Below are positions 37,288-50,511 of a DNA stretch of 64,000 nt, piece after piece (within the stretch, counting starts at the first letter, position 1; each line of letters opens with the position of its first letter). This DNA is from Paramecium octaurelia (Eukaryota > Ciliophora > Oligohymenophorea > Peniculida > Parameciidae). The stretch spans positions 1,772 to 65,771 of the forward strand of contig CAJJDP010000114.1 in the NCBI GenBank assembly GCA_905182995.1, read 5' to 3'. The position numbers were made by a program, and so were the translations under genes. The notes below the pieces were generated by a model. The model had not been told where the DNA came from. It was given only the letters and a program-made list of their open reading frames with translations, and ran no database searches.

Positions 37288-37559
37288 ATCATTATATTAA
37301 AATATTTAAGTATTGTTAATTCTCTAACTTCAAAAATACATTTTCTAAATATAAAAGATTAGAATTTCGACAATCAACTATTTATAGATTAAGAAATAGT
37401 ACTTTGACTTATCAAAAGATTTTAGGCTATTTGCAAAATGATTAGAATCAAGTAGTCATGTGTGTTGATTAAACAAATTTGATTCACAATTAATAGAAAA
37501 TGCAAGGTAAAAAAATAAAAATTAATATTACTGATAATTATTGATGTAGTAATAAATTA

Positions 37560-39783
37560 TCATATTTTTCTACCTTCTACATTCTGCCTTATCTGCTTAT
37601 TTTATTATCTTTACCTAAAATATATGATAAATCAATTACTAATATCTGATTAAGTTTTAATCTGATGCATGTCGTTAATAGGTTTCGATTGGATAATAAT
37701 GATTATAATTTACCTGAATTTAATTATATTAAGGTTAGTATTCTTATTTTACTAATCTCTCATTAGGTGTTAAATTTGAAGATAATGGCCTTGATTATTT
37801 TGTTTATTAACTTTTTTATTCAATTTATTTAGTTTTAACAACTCTTGCTTAAGCTGGAAATACTTATTATCTATCTAATTTCTGTTAATCTACTCTTGTT
37901 GGTAATGCTGATTAAGGATGTTAATATCTATCTGATGTTGGCCTTTATTATTGGTTTGATGAGTATTTTTAAGTAATCGGAGCTGCTGATTGTGGGATTT
38001 ATTGTCTTTTGCTTGTTGGGATCTCTTGTTGAGATACTGATGAATGAATTTATAAACTTGGATTACTAATATTAATAGATTAACTTATTTGAGGTCTACT
38101 TTATAATTGACTTTATACTATTCTATTACTAAAAAATCATTTAATATATTTACTTATTATATTAAGGTATTTCTACTTTTCTAGTAATAGGAGAATAAGA
38201 CTGTTTTTGTACACTTTGCTATTATTGATAAGGTCTATATTATTCATTTTATTTTGTTTAGGAAATAGGAGAAACTCGTCTATTTTCAGCATTTAAACCT
38301 TTTGAAGCTTCTCGGGCTTATTTCAAATTTCTTAACTCTCGATATTTTAAATCTTATTGTTCTTATAAAGCTTTAAGTTCGTTTTCCCTTTTCATTCTAA
38401 GGTTTTCAGACTCCTTGTATTTATTATTAACTTATGAATTCTTTATACTCGAATTTCCTAATTGTTATCCTTTTTCGTCTTTCTCACTGCGAAGCTAAGG
38501 TTAAGCAGATTTTGGTTTTTCCATTTTTCTTGATGCAGATGGCCTAGGTCCTTCAACTAACAAAGGATGTTTATTCTATCTTTCTAAGTAGGCTAGACTC
38601 TTTGTGATATCAGTGACTTATCTATCTTTTCCTTAGCTTATTCGAGAGTCTTACTATGTTTTCGTTATTTATTGTGGAGATCTAAAAGGACTTGATGAAT
38701 TTTCTGTAGATTTATTTTCAATATTCCTCTCAAAACTCATAAATTCATTTTCGTATTTAGATTTTGGAAATTGAGAATTTAATTAATCTATAGTTCTTGG
38801 GATTTATATTGTCTTCAAAAGTTCTTAATTTTATGGTTAATGATTGATGCAAGATTCAATATTCTTCATTCTGCTTTGGATAATGGGTATTTTTAATAGT
38901 TCGTCACAATTCGGTCTTGAAGAAGATTGGGTTTTTAATAACAAAGATATGACATAAGCAAGATCTTTTGAATATTTGGCTGGTATTTAATCATACATCC
39001 CTTTTTAGACTTTTTGAAAAAGGACATCCATTTCTTTTGCTCTGAATGGTGTTTACAAACAACACATTTCATAAAGAACACAACCCAAGGACCTTATACA
39101 TGATTAAATTTAGATACCAAATATCACTCTTCAAATCATAAGGTTCATCTCTCCACACTTCAGGACTAGCATAATATGGTGTTCCAGTTTAAGTATAAAC
39201 AAATCCCTGCTTAGCCACTTTCGACACATTCAGATCTCCCAATTTGAAAGTTCCATCTCTAGAAAGAAAAACATTTGCTGATTTTAAATCTCTATGCACT
39301 ACCTTCTAATCATGAAGTGTTTTCAATCTACTTAACTACAAACTCATACCCCAAAATCATGTGAATCAAAGCTTTCCATATATCTTATTCTTAGAATAAT
39401 GGGCCTCCCTTTAGAGCCTGAGTGATTCTACGATACACGTCACCTCCTGATAAAAGTTCTATTACGGTACATAAACATCTAGATTCATCATCAAAGAAGG
39501 CTTCCTATATTTATCACTCGTTATGTTACTTTGTAGGCTACTATATACTTGCTATTAATCGAAGCCAATAGTCTGACTTCATTTAGTGCGTTCTCTTTTT
39601 CTTTCTATTTTAAAGATCCTAATTTCACTTTCTTTAATGCATATTCTTAGCCATCTGCAATTCTTTTGACCTACTGTTAAAAACCAAATATACCTTGTAA
39701 ACTGTACTAAATGATCCCTTCCCTAACTCTTAAATGATTTAAAAATCCTTAAGTGATGATGTCTTTGTTTATTAAACGTTCAT
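37560..39783 (-). CDS. NIMA-related (NEK) protein kinase with Gln-rich tail, 689 residues
   Basis: ATG at 39783 ([20 protein letters not shown]) to TGA 37560-37562. Six introns (39671-39693, 39505-39529, 39328-39349, 39093-39117, 38066-38099, 37615-37639) leave exactly 690 codons. Kinase motifs in order: [15 protein letters not shown] (ATP Lys), [27 protein letters not shown] (DLN where most kinases have DFG, as often in ciliate NEKs), [13 protein letters not shown] and [14 protein letters not shown], then [15 protein letters not shown], which is NEK-like. The tail (about residues 290-689) is Gln/Ser/Lys-rich with a coiled coil. NEKs act at cilia and basal bodies and in the cell cycle; the specific role is unknown. 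The 5' half is duplicated after the n at 40430. Confidence 0.9.
39093..39117 (-). other. 25-nt intron with an AAG 3' end (NEK kinase)
   Basis: GTATCTAAATTT...TGTATAAG splits the invariant kinase motif DIW-SLG. Removing 25 nt rebuilds [14 protein letters not shown] and avoids an early TGA. This is one of the strongest cases for AAG acceptors in the window. Confidence 0.85.
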
Positions 39784-40429
39784 ATTTTATTATTATATAT
39801 ATTATATATTCCAAAACCCATCTTACTTATAAGAGATTATCACTTTTAAGCTATCTAATACTCATTTTCTAAAAAGCCTTTACATTATATTGTTTTCTCT
39901 AGACATTTTAATCAAAATCGAATCTAAAATTGCATAAATCACAAAATTCCAGTTTATTTAATATAACTCATATTTAAGCTGTCACATTAATAAACCTAAA
40001 CTTTTTTTAAATAATAAGCCTAAAGCACGCAATAACCGAAAGTCTGAAAAAGTCGTTAACCATATTTCCTTAACTTTTTCAATTTATCATCAAAGGAGTT
40101 ATGATATTTGAATTAAACACTAGATTGTAGAACTTTTATCTAATATTATTTAAATAAATGCAGTATTAGAAATGAATATAAAGTATATTTCAATGCTAAT
40201 ATTAATAAGCATTGTCCTCCATTTTAAATATCATAAATAATCGATCAAGGCTAGATTTACTATTTTTGGTAGTTTAGCATTCCACATTCTATTTTTAAAT
40301 TATCATCAAACATGACTAAGCATACATATATAATTAAGATTTACTATCTCAATTAAGTTAAATCTTGTTAGATCTATTGATATTTCATATCTAACAGATT
40401 TTCTAATAGCAAATAATTCAATATTAAAT
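39784..40429. other. 5' flank of the NEK kinase
   Basis: No gene is recognised. Its last base abuts n at 40430 and the whole stretch is repeated at 41138-41783. Confidence 0.45.
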
Positions 40430-40430
40430 N

Positions 40431-41137
40431 AACACAACCCAAGGACCTTATACATGATTAAATTTAGATACCAAATATCACTCTTCAAATCATAAGGTTC
40501 ATCTCTCCACACTTCAGGACTAGCATAATATGGTGTTCCAGTTTAAGTATAAACAAATCCCTGCTTAGCCACTTTCGACACATTCAGATCTCCCAATTTG
40601 AAAGTTCCATCTCTAGAAAGAAAAACATTTGCTGATTTTAAATCTCTATGCACTACCTTCTAATCATGAAGTGTTTTCAATCTACTTAACTACAAACTCA
40701 TACCCCAAAATCATGTGAATCAAAGCTTTCCATATATCTTATTCTTAGAATAATGGGCCTCCCTTTAGAGCCTGAGTGATTCTACGATACACGTCACCTC
40801 CTGATAAAAGTTCTATTACGGTACATAAACATCTAGATTCATCATCAAAGAAGGCTTCCTATATTTATCACTCGTTATGTTACTTTGTAGGCTACTATAT
40901 ACTTGCTATTAATCGAAGCCAATAGTCTGACTTCATTTAGTGCGTTCTCTTTTTCTTTCTATTTTAAAGATCCTAATTTCACTTTCTTTAATGCATATTC
41001 TTAGCCATCTGCAATTCTTTTGACCTACTGTTAAAAACCAAATATACCTTGTAAACTGTACTAAATGATCCCTTCCCTAACTCTTAAATGATTTAAAAAT
41101 CCTTAAGTGATGATGTCTTTGTTTATTAAACGTTCAT
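40431..41137 (-). pseudogene. Truncated duplicate of the NEK kinase 5' half
   Basis: It carries the same ATG and the same first three introns as 39077-39783 and stops inside or just after the fourth intron, at the n. It holds the ATP site, the catalytic loop and the activation segment but no C-lobe. It most likely does not exist as a separate gene, because it coincides with the assembly duplication. Confidence 0.7.
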
Positions 41138-41783
41138 ATTTTATTATTATATATATTATATATTCCAAAACCCATCTTACTTATAAGAGATTATCACTTT
41201 TAAGCTATCTAATACTCATTTTCTAAAAAGCCTTTACATTATATTGTTTTCTCTAGACATTTTAATCAAAATCGAATCTAAAATTGCATAAATCACAAAA
41301 TTCCAGTTTATTTAATATAACTCATATTTAAGCTGTCACATTAATAAACCTAAACTTTTTTTAAATAATAAGCCTAAAGCACGCAATAACCGAAAGTCTG
41401 AAAAAGTCGTTAACCATATTTCCTTAACTTTTTCAATTTATCATCAAAGGAGTTATGATATTTGAATTAAACACTAGATTGTAGAACTTTTATCTAATAT
41501 TATTTAAATAAATGCAGTATTAGAAATGAATATAAAGTATATTTCAATGCTAATATTAATAAGCATTGTCCTCCATTTTAAATATCATAAATAATCGATC
41601 AAGGCTAGATTTACTATTTTTGGTAGTTTAGCATTCCACATTCTATTTTTAAATTATCATCAAACATGACTAAGCATACATATATAATTAAGATTTACTA
41701 TCTCAATTAAGTTAAATCTTGTTAGATCTATTGATATTTCATATCTAACAGATTTTCTAATAGCAAATAATTCAATATTAAAT
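40431..41783. repeat. Exact direct copy of 39077-40429, after a single n
   Basis: The 1,353 bp following n at 40430 repeat 39077-40429, and the second copy continues into unique sequence at 41784. It includes the first half of the NEK gene (ATG copy at 41137). As at the other n positions, I infer two unmerged contig ends. Confidence 0.85.
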
Positions 41784-41848
41784 TGATTAATAGAACTTTG
41801 GTGATTTTTTATCATCATACTTTCCATAATTGGTTTTAGTAAAATTTA

Positions 41849-42052
41849 ATGGATAATTATAACAAGTTGCTAAAGGAATGGCCCGTCATTTCGAATTTTA
41901 ACATTAAAGAAATATTCTATTTGTTAAGCAAACCAAATATATTCTCAAAACTGAAGAGAATAGATTGTATAAAGAACTAAACCTTATTTCTTAATATATG
42001 TTTTTCTCTTTCCACTTATATTTAATAAATTAGAGGCATTGTTATGTAATGA
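41849..42052 (+). CDS. Small hypothetical protein, 67 residues
   Basis: ATG at 41849 (MDNYNKLLKEWPVISNFNIK) to TGA 42050-42052, 68 codons without intron. Composition is protein-like (Leu/Lys/Ile with a Trp-Pro) and the opposite strand is not convincingly coding. No family is recognised. It converges on the end of the large WD40 gene, 15 bp away. It could be a chance frame or a gene remnant. Confidence 0.35.
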
Positions 42053-42067
42053 ATAAAATAATCAAAA

Positions 42068-45000
42068 TCAAGCGCCAGGTATATTCAAAACATCTATATG
42101 ACAATATGGACACCTTTAACCAACTTACCCTGACTCCTTGCTGAAAACAGATTCACAAGCCTTGCATTTCAGACAATCAACCTTAGATATGCATAGCAAT
42201 TTAAATTGACAAATAAAAAAATCTTTATTACATTTATTGCATTTCTTTATCCCTTTGAATGGGAAGTGACTTTTACAATTAGGACATGTCAATTTGTATA
42301 ATCCAGAATTTTTTTTATCTTGAATTTTGGCTAACTTTGATTCACACTCCTTTAGCAATTAATCATCTTCTTCTGTAAGTTTAACTTTATCTAAGCTCTA
42401 CTTCAACTAATTAAGTAATGTTTCTGCAAGAGCTGTGTTTTCATATTCAATACAAATAAATATTGATTAAATGATCCAATGAAGTTTGTGGCTCGGGATG
42501 ATATTTTAATGAATCAAAATTAAATGCATATAGATTTCTTTTTTAAAATTGCCTTTCTCATGCATTTAATTTATTCCAATCAGTAGCTAAAAGGCAAATC
42601 TATATTAAGCACAATGGACAATGAATTTTTATATCTTAATTATATAATAATATTAATACTCTTTAAAGCTTTTCTTTGTTTCCCTGCAAATATTCATTAA
42701 GTTTTTAAAATGCTTTTGTCAAATTATCTACCCCTTCTTTTGTTTATTTAAGACCAAATGATTTAACTGCTTGATCAACTATTTGTTAAATTTCTTATAT
42801 AGAATTTTTTTATGGGACTTATTAATTTTGTTGTAATTATTATTATTGTTATTGTTATTATTATTATTACTATGATTATTATTTATCTGTTTATTTAGGG
42901 ACTTATTATTATTCTACTTTCGGCTATTCTTATTTCTATTTTTATTATTATGCTGGTTTCGTTTCATCCTTAACTTTTTACTCTTACTATTGCTAAGTTT
43001 TTTGAGGTTTTGGATTTTCATTAGAAAAAGAAGAAAAATCGTTCTTCTAAGTAGGCTTTTGATGATCAAAATTTGCAAATTCACTGAAGTCACTTCCCCA
43101 TTCTCCTTATTAGTTTTGAGGAACAGCAGCTTAAGCAAATGCATTAAAATTGCTATCGAATTCAAAATTATTATTCTATTATTAATTTGGTTACGACCCT
43201 CCAAACCAACCGAAATCAGAGTTTGGTTGTTCTACTTGTTATACGTTTTATCCATCATCTTCCTACTATATTTCTTTGGTTGGTTTTTCCTCAATTGGCT
43301 CTAAGGCGAAATCTAATTTCAATCCCTAAAATGCGTTCAATCCTGTGGTAGGTTTGGGTTTGGATTCTTATTTAATATCAATTTTAATTTCCTTCTATTT
43401 CTCATGAACAATAGGCAGAGGCTATCTATAGCCATCTCGGACTTCCTTGAGTTAAAACTTTTGCTTCCAAAATCTGAATTCTGTTATTAAGCACTTAATG
43501 ATTGGATATTTTGGATTTGGCTCTTGAGTTGTTTGACCCAAAATCAAATTTTTATTCTTAAAGAGTTCATTAGAAATTTCAAGTTCTTGACAACTAAATT
43601 GATATTTGGCTTAAATATATAAATATAACACACTTGCTGATTGTTCATAGGATAAACAAATGTGATTCCAAAAATTTACCTTAACTTACGGTTAATTCAT
43701 AGGGTTATACTCATCGTTTTCATCAATATTGAATTACACAATTTATCCATCAATAATAACTTCAATATTTAACTCATTTATGTTGAGTATAAAATTTTGA
43801 TCTACTTATAATATCTGTCCAGATGACTATAATGGTTTGATCCACATCTCAATTGTAAAATCTGAAAGTTTGTTCTTCTTCCAATAATTCTTTTTCCTTG
43901 TTTGAATTCCTGCTTGAGGACCGATTTCAAACCCTTATTATGCATTACAAACATTTCCCCATAGATCTTGATAATCCATAGGGTCACTTTCTTCTAACTT
44001 TTCCCACAAATTCTCTGTTTCTGAGCTAACCTCCTTATTTACATAAATATCACCAGCACAATTATAATTGCCATAATCTCCTATTTTATTGCCCTTTCCT
44101 TCATCTATTCTCCAATAAATGAGAAGTTCTTAGAATTCTTTAGTGCTATTGTCATTGAAATCATATTGTTAATCTTATTTTTGTTTGCCATCCTCATCAT
44201 CATTTTTTGCATCAAGCATATTGTTAACTTATTGAGATTATGGTTGTCCACCAACACCTAAAAAGAAACCAATGGTATCGTAAGTTAATCTATCAAATAT
44301 TCTAATAACCTTGTTATCAACAACAGTCTCTTCCTCATCCTCATCATTCCTAATATCCTCATAAATTAAATTGAATTTATCCTTGCCAAATTCCACTTTA
44401 CTTTGCAAAGACTTCATATTTTATAATTGTTGTAACTTTTCTAATAAGTAATCAGTAAAGTAATAAGAAGGCAGCATATTTTGAGTATCTGAATTGTTCT
44501 TAATCTGTTGCTATTATTGAGTCAAAAACTCTATTAATTGTTTAATATTGTCTCTGAAGAACATATTACCTTGATTTTGGACCTTATGCGCCAATTGTAT
44601 TGCCTCATCATTCGTGGTGTATTCTTTAGTCAAATACTAATCGATATTATCTATTTATTTCTGCCTTTTTAAGATTTAAATAATGAAATTAGGTTATTTG
44701 TTAAGGATTGCATCGATTTCTGCGGCAATCCTGTATTAAAATGTCATAAGATAATATTATTTTGCTTATTCAAGGAGGACTTTTAAGTATTCGAATCTTC
44801 TGTCCTTGATTTTTTTGATCAATTGCTATTACAAGTCATCATTATTAATGATTCCCGCACCACCAAACAATGTTTCATTTAAATTCTCATGATCCAAGGT
44901 ATTCATGAAAAATTTAGCTTTTTGATGCTTAGTAAACTAATTGCAATCATCAAGTTAAATAATAAACTTGGCACATGAGACGAATCTTTATGATAATGTG

Positions 45001-47506
45001 TTATTTTTACTATTCTAAGTCTTTAATGAGAGAATAATCAATATTTGGATTTGCAAAAGTCAATAGCAATTTAGTAATAGTAGGTTCATCTACTTCTTAA
45101 TTAAAGAATCTTTTATTGTGGATATACCCTTGCAAAATGGGTTATAGAATATTGATCCATTTTGTTTTGATTTCTATATTATTTTACTTTTTGGAATGAC
45201 TAATCATAAAAACAAATAGTTACCTCTAACATAGCAAAATCATCCTATCCCACAACAAAGCAGAAAGCACATTCTTTTCCTCATAATTATCAATCGATTA
45301 TATCGAGGCACAAGTGCCATTGAGCAAAACATAAAGTATGTGGAATTTTGTTTATAGAATTAAGGTCTGAGCCATCCAATATGTAAGAAGAATACGATTC
45401 CTAATTTATCATAATTGCAATTACTTTTTATTCACTTAAGGTTGAAGTGATATCAATTTGAGAGTGTTCAAACTATCATCTACTATATACACATTATGAA
45501 TGGTGACAACAGCTCCAATGTGTTGATCCTTCTACCAGACTAAATCTGTCACTTACTCGTCGCTCCCAAATTTGAAAATCATCTCAGAACCACTTTGCAT
45601 TAATAGATCTAAGAGATTATTATCTGGATTTCTATTTCTACTAAATTTCAGGATGTTTTCATTCATTGGCTGATAAATTACAACGAACCCAGATCTCAAA
45701 GGAGTCCAAAACATTCTTTAGACTTTTAAATTTAATGATTGTTTCATTTGATTTTGCAATTTATCCTTGTCTTATTTATTCAATAATTTTAGCATATCTT
45801 CCTCCTAAGGTAGAGTATCCTCGAATATTATACTGTAGCTTGATCTATCCTCATACAACAAAAACAATGGAGGATTTGCCCAACATTCTTCACCTAAGAA
45901 CATGGAAAATCTGGCAGGATATTCCTTTAAGTTATCCGATAATACTCCATCATTAGACATGACTGTACAACATCTATAGGTAGTTTCTATCTTATAACTT
46001 AAGAGGAACTGTGTTCTTTAAGCGAATTTGAGAGAGTTTGGTCTCACGCTTAATTGGTAGAAGATCGGATTTTCAACCAAAATCATCTATCTTAAATTAG
46101 CAATTGATTTCAATATTCCTTTAGCTAGACAATATTATTTGATTTCCATGGTGTGTTGATCAATATAGTAGAGATATCTTTAGGTTAGGATTCTATTATT
46201 CTCATCTGGAAAAAGTTCCTAAAAGGAATATTAATATTATTGTGAACACACAGGGTATTCAGCCAAGAGGTTGGTGTTATCATTGAGTAGAATGATCTAC
46301 GTTTTGTATTAGTAGAATATCTGGCTTTGGAGAGTTTAATCCGGCAATGTCTTGATGGAATTAAGACTGACAAAGTTGGCATAGGGGTGAATCTATATGA
46401 ATTTAGATAATCCAATATTTGGTTATTGTCGCTAGGCATTGTATTTTAGATCATTTTTAATGGCTTATAGATTTTGAATTTCTTTGATGCTTCCAAAGAG
46501 TTCTTATTTTTTTGATTTGGATACCTTTTGATCTCTGATCATATCTTAGGGTACAAGCAATTTGATATTTAACAATTTGATATTTCCATCATAGAGATAA
46601 GCCAAAAATTAACTGCAATTGATGGCTCCGTTGTAATTTACCCAATGTAAACACAAAATCCCATTGTTATGATTCTACTCTAATTAATAGATGGCCAACA
46701 GTATGTTTCTATCTCCTAGCGTCTTTGCATCATAACACAAGATCTATATTGTTTATAGTATTGATTTAAGTACCTTTCCATTATCGCATCCACACAGCAA
46801 CTTTTGTCCATCTTATTGGAATGCAAGCGAGATAATTATGTTATGTTCATCCTGTATACTGTTTAATTGAGTGTAAGTGGTTTGATTCCATACTCTTACT
46901 AATCCATCTGAACATGCACTGCATATTTTATAATCTGTAGGATGACATTTCAGATCGTTGACGCTTACTCTTTCAGGCAATCTCAATTTACTTAAAATCA
47001 ATTCATTTCCATTCGACTGAATTGTGTCATCAATATTGGCACAATAAATATTTCGTTGATCTATAGCACTAAAGAATAGAATGCCCTTTTTAAGTAGTAA
47101 AATGCAAAACTTACATCCAGATTGCTCACATCAGCATGTTAAATTTCGTATCCACTTCTGCCCTTGGTTTCACCTGACCAAATGGATTGATTGAATCCTT
47201 GTGCACTACTTCCCAATTGCCATATCTCCATCAAGGATGGTTGGAATGCCAAAATTAAATATCCTTTCCTTCTAGAAGTGATCAGCATAAAAGGTGGTTG
47301 GTTTGGCAATTACTTTGATATGATGTATCTAAAACTTCAATCGTAATTAATTACCTCTCCAATACAGTTTGATTGTGCAAATCCAATTCAATCAACTCAT
47401 TTATTGGATTTTCACCTTAAAAACTTGGTTGAGCCAAGTAGATTATACTACTTCTCTCATGATTGAAGGTCAATGCAAGTATACTCTCTTGAAGTACTGT
47501 TTCCAT
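42068..47506 (-). CDS. Large WD40 / LamG-like / Gln-rich / zinc-ribbon protein, 1,757 residues
   Basis: ATG at 47506 (METVLQESILALTFNHERSS) to TGA 42068-42070. Six introns (47329-47354, 47086-47114, 46744-46773, 45401-45424, 44937-44967, 42635-42659) leave 1,758 codons. The N-terminal 500 or more residues look like a WD40 propeller (VNDLKCHPTDYKICSACSDG, LVRVWNQTTYTQLNS, LCGCDNGKILCYDAKTL). Helical sequence follows (about residues 780-960). Near residues 1020-1250 is a concanavalin/LamG-type segment (SDFTIEMWIKPLQSSGQIL, VNFWNHICLSYEQSASVLYL, LITEFRFWKQKF). A Gln-rich linker follows, then a helical segment (CAQYRFAFQLLIGINQM). The C-terminus has four zinc Cys pairs (CPNCKSHF, CNKC, CLKCKAC, CPYC). 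I know no described protein with this order of parts; a trafficking or ciliary role is a guess. Two introns end in AAG. Confidence 0.8.
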
Positions 47507-47533
47507 TTAATTTTATTAATATAAAACAATTAA
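47507..47533. promoter_or_regulatory. 27-bp divergent intergenic region
   Basis: The two start codons at 47506 (minus) and 47534 (plus) are separated by 27 bp of almost pure A/T (one C only). Both 5' leaders and any core promoter must fit here or overlap the opposite gene. Confidence 0.45.
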
Positions 47534-50288
47534 ATGTTAAAATTGATTGATAAACTATGCAACACTCTCAAATTGCAATTAGAACAATGTTCTTTGACTA
47601 ATGTATGGATTTGAAATTTAAATTAGGATATTTTAGAAACCAACCTTGTGAGGTTTCTAAAAGATTGTGTAATTTACTTATTTCATATTCCAATAGAACA
47701 AGACATTGAATAATATTTTACAATCTCGGAGATCGATAAAACCATGCTCAACATACAACAATATTTGAATTCTATCTCGAGGAAGAACCACTTTAGAAAC
47801 ATATTTAAGAATGAAGGCTTTTAATCAGGAGAATAAAGTTCCAGTGATGAATTTGATTCCATTGTGCAAAAAAAGCCTAAAATTCACAAAATCTGTTCAT
47901 TAGAACATAAACCAACTGATATTCCAGTTTCAGAAAATGATCTAACTCAGCTAAATACTCTCCAACAGTTATTATATGAAACTAACCTTAAAGTAACCAA
48001 AAGAGATGAATAAATTTTGCAAATGACCACAAACTATTTAAAAGATATACAGCATCTCAAATTAATGGTAAATATCCTCTTTTATTTTAGTTTCTAAGGT
48101 AATTGGAAAATCCAGATGCTGAATTTTTTGAAGTTAATTACTTCGATATCAAATAGGCATTAGAACCTGAATTGTAGAACTATATTCAAGATAAATTTAA
48201 TTAGTTATAGAAATAATGTTAATAGACTGTCCAAAGATATAAAATTGAATTAACTGCTCTTAGTACCGAATGTGAATCCCACAAGAGGACTATTTCAGTT
48301 CTCTTATAAAATAATACACTCTAATCCATCATTAAAATGCTATTTTTGATAGAGAAGGATCCATATAAGATTTGGAAGCAAATATAGGAGTAGGTTGGCA
48401 ATAAAATAATTTTTCAGGTTTTTGAAAATTAAATTGGTGGATATGGAATTAATTATAGGGAAATAGATGAACTTATCTCCAAAAACTCATCTGGAAGTAG
48501 AATGTTCTAAAGATTGAAATAATTATATGAGGATTAACTAAAGATTATGATAGATGAGAACATTCAAATAATAGACAATCTGAAATAAGAAATAAAGATC
48601 AAAGATTAAACTATTGAAGAACTCTAAGTATCTCGTGAGGAAAGTGTAAATAAAGTTTATGAATAATAACTCGAACTCTTATGGTAGAAATTAAAAGAAC
48701 AACAATTAAATCTATCATCAGAATATGAGAAGAAATTAAAAAGTTAACAGAGAGATTTGTCTGATCCACAATTGATTAGAAAAATTACTATGAAGTCTAC
48801 TTTTGCAAGATGGAGAAATTTCTCTAAATTTTATCAGCTTTTTGAATAAGAATTAGATGAGGACAGCTTGTACGAATTGAAATAAAGAATTAATCATTGT
48901 CTAAAATAAGTAAATGATGAATTTACTGTAAAAGATTATGAAAAATTGATTTAAAATTATTAGTAAGCTCAATACAATATAATAAAAATTGAGTAAGAAA
49001 AGAGCGTGATTGAATAGAAGTACAAATCCTAATAATTAGAAATTTAAAAATGTAAAAATACAATATCAATGTTATCTTAAACTATTCAATCCTTAAAGTA
49101 GGATTTGTAAAATAGCGAATCTACAGTTAAATTAATAACAAAACCCTTTTGCTCAATTTTATAAAAGTTAGGCTATCCATCTAAATTAAATTTATTGGCT
49201 ATTTTAAAAAGCGGAATTAATTTAGACTTCCTACAAAATGACGATCCAGAAATACAATCTAGCTTAATTACATTCTTTTAATTGACTATTGCTTAGTAGA
49301 TTATTCATTAGAGTAAACTGAAAAGAGAGGCAGAAACAATTACAGAGTTTTTCGATGTATCATTATTTTGGTAATATAGATTAGATATGCTATTTCCTAG
49401 GAGTTGAATGAGGACAGCAACTTCTAATACCATCAATCCCAGTCTCCAGAAGTACCCCTGATATAATTGCAAATCACTGACTTGGCAACCAGTCCGAAAG
49501 ATCAGGCAAATTTCTCAAATATGGAAAATAAATTCCCTATAAAAGGAACCCAAAAGACTTCCAATTATACAAATTAAACTCCGAAATCAAATCGAGTTCA
49601 AAATTACTCCCAAATCAACACACCCAAGATTAGCCAAAAAGATAGAAAAAGTGAAAGTATCGCAATAAAGAGAGATAAAAAGAGTTAATAGTAATTAATA
49701 GAAACACCTTCGAATGGATTCTAAAAATAGGTTGAGAAGGTTAGAATAAAAGAACATCTAATGATATAAGAAATTAATTATTAGGACTAAGGAATTTAAG
49801 TTGATATGGATTTTCAATCAACTCGTTTTAAAAATAGTCCATAAGTGCAATTTAGAGATATTGAACGGAGTTCTCCTTAATAAGATGTTTTAGTAATTAT
49901 GAGGGAGGATGGTGATTCAAGATCTTCTTCTGTGACAAAACACAGAAGCGTAAGTCAAAATAATAGGAAATAACAGTTTAATATTCCAAATTAATTTATC
50001 AATAATCAAAACCTAACTTTGTATTAAGCATCTAAATAGAAAGCGTAAAATAGGACAATTTACTCAGAGTAACATCAAATTTAATAAAATTTAAATTTAG
50101 GACTTAGCCTTTTACCTACTAGTCCATTTTAGTTTTATTAGGAATTGTTTAAAGAGAAGTAAAAATTATAAATGAAGAATTACACAATTATAAAGAATTA
50201 GGGAATTCAGATATAGAATATCAATAAACGAAAACTTGAACCAAGCATTGAAGGGAAACACTTACAAATTCCAAGTTATTTAAAATGA
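47534..50288 (+). CDS. Long coiled-coil protein, 894 residues
   Basis: ATG at 47534 (MLKLIDKLCNTLKLQLEQCS) to TGA 50286-50288. Introns 47603-47626 (24 nt), 48068-48090 (23 nt) and 49357-49379 (23 nt) leave 895 codons. Residues about 150-600 are a nearly continuous heptad-rich coiled coil with many Gln, Glu and Lys (for example QQLELLWQKLKEQQLNLSSE). The last 290 residues are Ser/Asn/Gln-rich, with SSSVTKHRSVSQNN, and probably disordered. No catalytic domain is seen. Such proteins are usually structural at basal bodies, cilia or cortex; that is inference. It is divergent from the WD40/LamG gene. Confidence 0.85.
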
Positions 50289-50511
50289 ATAAATGTGTTA
50301 TAAACTCATATAATTTTATTTAATAGTTAATATATCTATATTATTTATTAAGTATTTTATGAAATTTGTAATATATTAAGCATTTAAGTTTTCTGTAATT
50401 ATACAAATAATAGAATTTTTCATAAAAATAAGTCTTGATTCTTTTTAACGATATTAACAGAGAGAGTCTTAATAATCTATATCATTATAAGTATTAATAA
50501 TAATCTCAAAG

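Noticed and set aside
42553..42560. Apparent in-frame TGA (Trp to stop) in the WD40/LamG gene
   Set aside because: A 25-nt intron at 42635-42659 changes the frame before this point; the TGA is then out of frame.
42835..42910. Plus-strand ATT/TTATT runs as a microsatellite
   Set aside because: They are the antisense of the Gln and Asn codon runs of the minus-strand WD40/LamG gene.
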